DNA of 64,000 bases, taken from NCBI RefSeq assembly GCF_900236475.1, contig NZ_LT963352.1:6390001-6454000 (forward strand), written 5' to 3'. Positions 61,805 through 64,000 of the stretch are shown here, piece after piece. The translations under genes were made by a program, and so were the position numbers. The notes beneath the pieces are model-generated. The model worked only from the letters and a program-made list of their open reading frames with translations. It did no database searches and was not told the DNA's origin. Source of the stretch: Streptomyces chartreusis NRRL 3882. Lineage in GTDB: Bacteria > Actinomycetota > Actinomycetes > Streptomycetales > Streptomycetaceae. Within the stretch, counting starts at the first letter, position 1; the number at the start of each line of letters is the position of its first letter.

Positions 61805-62662
61805 CTACGGCAGCGTGAGGATCTCCGCGCCCGACTCCGTCACCACCAGCGTGTGCTCGAACTGGGCCGTCCGCTTGCGGTCCTTCGTCACGACCGTCCA
61901 GCCGTCGTCCCACATGTCGTACTCGTGCGTCCCGAGCGTCAGCATCGGCTCGATCGTGAACGTCATCCCGGGCTGGATCACCGTCGTCGCGTGCGGGCTG
62001 TCGTAGTGCGGGATGATCAGGCCCGAGTGGAACGAGCTGTTGATGCCGTGGCCGGTGAAGTCCCGGACCACCCCGTAGCCGAAGCGCTTGGCGTAGGACT
62101 CGATGACCCGGCCGATGATGTTGATCTGCCGGCCCGGCTTGACCGCCTTGATCGCCCGGTCGAGGGACTCCCGGGTCCGCTCCACCAGCAGCCGCGACTC
62201 CTCGTCGACGTCACCGACCAGGTAGGTCGCGTTGTTGTCGCCGTGCACACCGCCGATGTACGCCGTCACGTCGAGGTTGACGATGTCGCCGTCGCGCAGG
62301 ACCGTCGAGTCCGGGATGCCGTGGCAGATGACCTCGTTGACCGAGGTGCACAGCGACTTCGGGAAGCCCCGGTAGCCGAGCGTCGAGGGATAGGCGCCGT
62401 GGTCGCACATGTACTCGTGCGCCACCTTGTCCAGCTCGTCGGTGGTCACCCCGGGGGCGATCAGCTTCGCGGCCTCCGCCATCGCCCGGGCGGCGATCCG
62501 GCCGGCGAGCCGCATCGCCTCGATCGTCTCGGGCGTCTGCACCTCCGGTCCGGTGTACGGCGTCGGCGCGGGCTTGCCGACGTACTCGGGGCGGCGGATG
62601 TTTCCGGGCACGGGACGGGTGGGGGACAGCTCCCCCGGTACGAGCAGCGACTGGCCAGACAT
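61805..62662 (-). CDS. map: Type I methionine aminopeptidase
   Basis: 285 aa from ATG 62662. Carries the N-terminal extension of actinobacterial MapA/MapB (SLLVPGELSPTRPVP). The five metal ligands are in VNLDVTAY, HGDNNATY, GHGIN, FTIEPML and FEHTLVV. It removes the initiator Met from nascent proteins in the cytosol. Confidence 0.95.
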   Translation of the reverse strand: MSGQSLLVPGELSPTRPVPGNIRRPEYVGKPAPTPYTGPEVQTPETIEAMRLAGRIAARAMAEAAKLIAPGVTTDELDKVAHEYMCDHGAYPSTLGYRGFPKSLCTSVNEVICHGIPDSTVLRDGDIVNLDVTAYIGGVHGDNNATYLVGDVDEESRLLVERTRESLDRAIKAVKPGRQINIIGRVIESYAKRFGYGVVRDFTGHGINSSFHSGLIIPHYDSPHATTVIQPGMTFTIEPMLTLGTHEYDMWDDGWTVVTKDRKRTAQFEHTLVVTESGAEILTLP

Positions 62663-62720
62663 GCCAGCGAGTCTAACCAGCGCCCATGGGGGAACATGTC
62701 GATGGCGAGAGGAGCTGGTC

Positions 62721-62951
62721 ATGGCCCTGTTCAAGAAGCGGACGGTCGGCAAGCCGGGTGAGTGGTACTACTGCCTGGAGCACAAGAAGGTCGAGGAGGG
62801 GCCGGAGTGCCCCAACAAGGACCGGTTCGGGCCGTACGCCTCCCGCACGGAAGCCGAACACGCGATGGAGACCGCCCGCGCACGCAACCTCCAGTGGGAG
62901 AACGACCCCAAGTGGCACGACGCCCCGGCGGGCGGCCGCAACGACGAATAG
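62721..62951 (+). CDS. Small conserved hypothetical protein
   Basis: 76 aa, ATG with AGGAG 8 nt upstream. MALFKKRTVGKPGEWYYCLEH followed by ECPNKDRFGPY, and ends in a helical segment RTEAEHAMETARARN. It has a SPOR-like small fold with Cys residues and is common next to map in Streptomyces. Function unknown. Confidence 0.8.
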   Translation: MALFKKRTVGKPGEWYYCLEHKKVEEGPECPNKDRFGPYASRTEAEHAMETARARNLQWENDPKWHDAPAGGRNDE

Positions 62952-63017
62952 GCGCACCCCGGCGGCCGCGCGCGACCCGCGCAGCCGCACCACCGGCAGA
63001 ACCGGCCCCACCGCCCC

Positions 63018-63620
63018 TTACCAGCGCGCCGGCGGTGGGGCCGTCAGGTGTTCCGCCAGTCTCGACACCCTGTCCCGGAAGCGGCGACGCCCGTGTGGCG
63101 TCGGCAGGGCGTTCTCCCCGGCCGCCGCGCTGACCAGGTGCTGGACCGTGTCCAGGTCCAGCTCCGAGCCGTCGGGGACGGCCAGGGCCTCGTGGGCCAT
63201 CGCCGGCAGCTCGCCCTCACCGGGGCCGAGGGACAGCACCGTCGCCCCTGCGCGCCGGGCGTCGGACACCCGTTCGAGGAGGGGTGCGGCGGGTCCCTCG
63301 GGCGACACCACCAGCAGCGTCTCGCCCCGCCGGGCCGCCTCCAGCCGCCCGAGGCCGACCGCCAGGTGCGCCGGATCCGAGGGGCGCGCGTCATGCCGTA
63401 CCAGGGTCGGGGCCAGCTCCGGCGTGCCCGACCACGCCGCCTCGTCCACCAGGTGCGCCGCCAGGTGCCACGGCTCGTACTCCGGCGTGCCGACGAGCAG
63501 CAGCCCGCCGCCGTGCGACACCACCGACCCCCGCAGCGCACCGGCGAAGCGCCGCGTGGCGCCCAGCCATTCCGTCCCGACGAGCACTTCCCGCAACAGC
63601 GCGACCCGTACGGCATCCAT
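63018..63620 (-). CDS. SIS-like hypothetical protein
   Basis: 200 aa. The alternating pattern GGGLLLVGTPEYEPWHL, ETLLVVSPEGPAAPLLERV and RRAGATVLSLGPGEGEL resembles a phosphosugar-binding SIS domain, but key sugar-contact residues cannot be assigned. Function unknown. Confidence 0.65.
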   Translation of the reverse strand: MDAVRVALLREVLVGTEWLGATRRFAGALRGSVVSHGGGLLLVGTPEYEPWHLAAHLVDEAAWSGTPELAPTLVRHDARPSDPAHLAVGLGRLEAARRGETLLVVSPEGPAAPLLERVSDARRAGATVLSLGPGEGELPAMAHEALAVPDGSELDLDTVQHLVSAAAGENALPTPHGRRRFRDRVSRLAEHLTAPPPARW

Positions 63621-63738
63621 ACGACGGCATCCTGCCCCGACCGGTCACTCGTGACGTGGAATTCACCACGCATTCGCCCGGCTTGGGCAGGTGGACCGGT
63701 CATCCGTACCGTCGTCGAACTACCGGAGGAACCCGCCG

Positions 63739-64000
63739 ATGACCGAGACCAGCGTCCCCTTCCGCGCCGGCCGGGAGGGGTACGCCAGCTTCCGCATCCC
63801 CGCCGTCGTCGCCACCGGCACGGGCACCCTGCTCGCCCTCTGCGAGGGCCGCGTCGGCTCCCGGGACGACTTCGGGAACATCGACATCGTCCTCAAACGC
63901 TCCACGGACGGCGGCCGCACCTGGAGCCCGCTCCTGGTCGCCGCCAGGAACGGCGACGCCCTCGCCGGCAACCCGGCGCCCGTCGTCCTGGACACCGGCC
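63739..64000 (+). CDS. Sialidase/BNR-repeat exo-glycosidase (3' end outside window)
   Basis: First 87 codons, ATG behind GGAGGAACC. Begins with the sialidase FRIP motif (SFRIPAVVATGTGTLLALCEGR) and the first Asp-box (KRSTDGGRTWSPLL). No signal peptide is seen, so it may be cytosolic or the true start differs. The remainder lies beyond the window. Confidence 0.85.
   Translation, partial: MTETSVPFRAGREGYASFRIPAVVATGTGTLLALCEGRVGSRDDFGNIDIVLKRSTDGGRTWSPLLVAARNGDALAGNPAPVVLDTG

Noticed and set aside
1..64000. CRISPR arrays, rRNA operons, prophage structural genes, plasmid origins
   Set aside because: No regularly spaced repeats, rRNA sequence or phage/replication proteins were seen.

Overview
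The window is about 64 kb of very GC-rich, densely packed DNA. GTG and TTG starts are frequent, and 4-nt stop/start overlaps and twin-arginine and lipoprotein signals are common. An intact mce operon, efeOBU iron uptake and many Streptomyces-type small proteins point to a Streptomyces chromosome. No rRNA, tRNA, CRISPR array or prophage was recognised.

Region 1 (1-9,900) is an accessory defence island with visibly lower GC and less biased codon use. It holds the end of a type I restriction-modification operon: hsdS (cut by the window edge), a TIGR02391-like protein with a HEPN-type R-x4-H motif, hsdR and a YgjP-type metallopeptidase. An IS5-family element has landed exactly on the metallopeptidase stop codon. 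Then come a P-loop ATPase gene whose Walker B half is replaced by an unrelated sequence, and a SLOG-like nucleotide-binding protein. The right edge is a scar where a truncated XRE-type regulator (-) abuts a truncated sigma factor (+).

Region 2 (10,000-23,450) is an envelope block: a secreted lytic transglycosylase, an ECF sigma factor with a membrane segment and proline-rich tail, and a complete Mce transporter operon (ATPase, two YrbE permeases, MceA-F, two Mce-associated proteins). A 34-35 nt element is repeated in front of the transglycosylase and of the mce operon, suggesting one regulator for both.

Region 3 (23,467-35,443) is a two-gene biosynthetic cluster on the minus strand: an MFS exporter translationally overlapping a 3,545-aa hybrid synthetase. 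Its order is acyl-ligase-ACP-KS-AT-ACP-luciferase-like monooxygenase-C-A-PCP-C, with no thioesterase. This is the most distinctive system in the window and should make a short acyl/malonyl/amino-acid product.

Region 4 (35,500-54,340) is mixed core metabolism: MazG-like hydrolase, DoxX, an aldo/keto reductase under a MerR-type promoter, D,D-carboxypeptidase, SDR, PhoD phosphatase, Gfo/Idh/MocA oxidoreductase, Bcr/CflA exporter, serine hydrolase, cupin, GH74 xyloglucanase, Rsm22, S37 peptidase, DUF6243/TetR pair, GDPD and a prim-pol-like protein. Region 5 (54,380-64,000) has iron acquisition (efeOBU behind an iron box, and heme oxygenase), a PhzF-like protein, a frameshifted NmrA gene divergent from a MarR regulator, methionine aminopeptidase, small proteins and the start of a sialidase-like gene.
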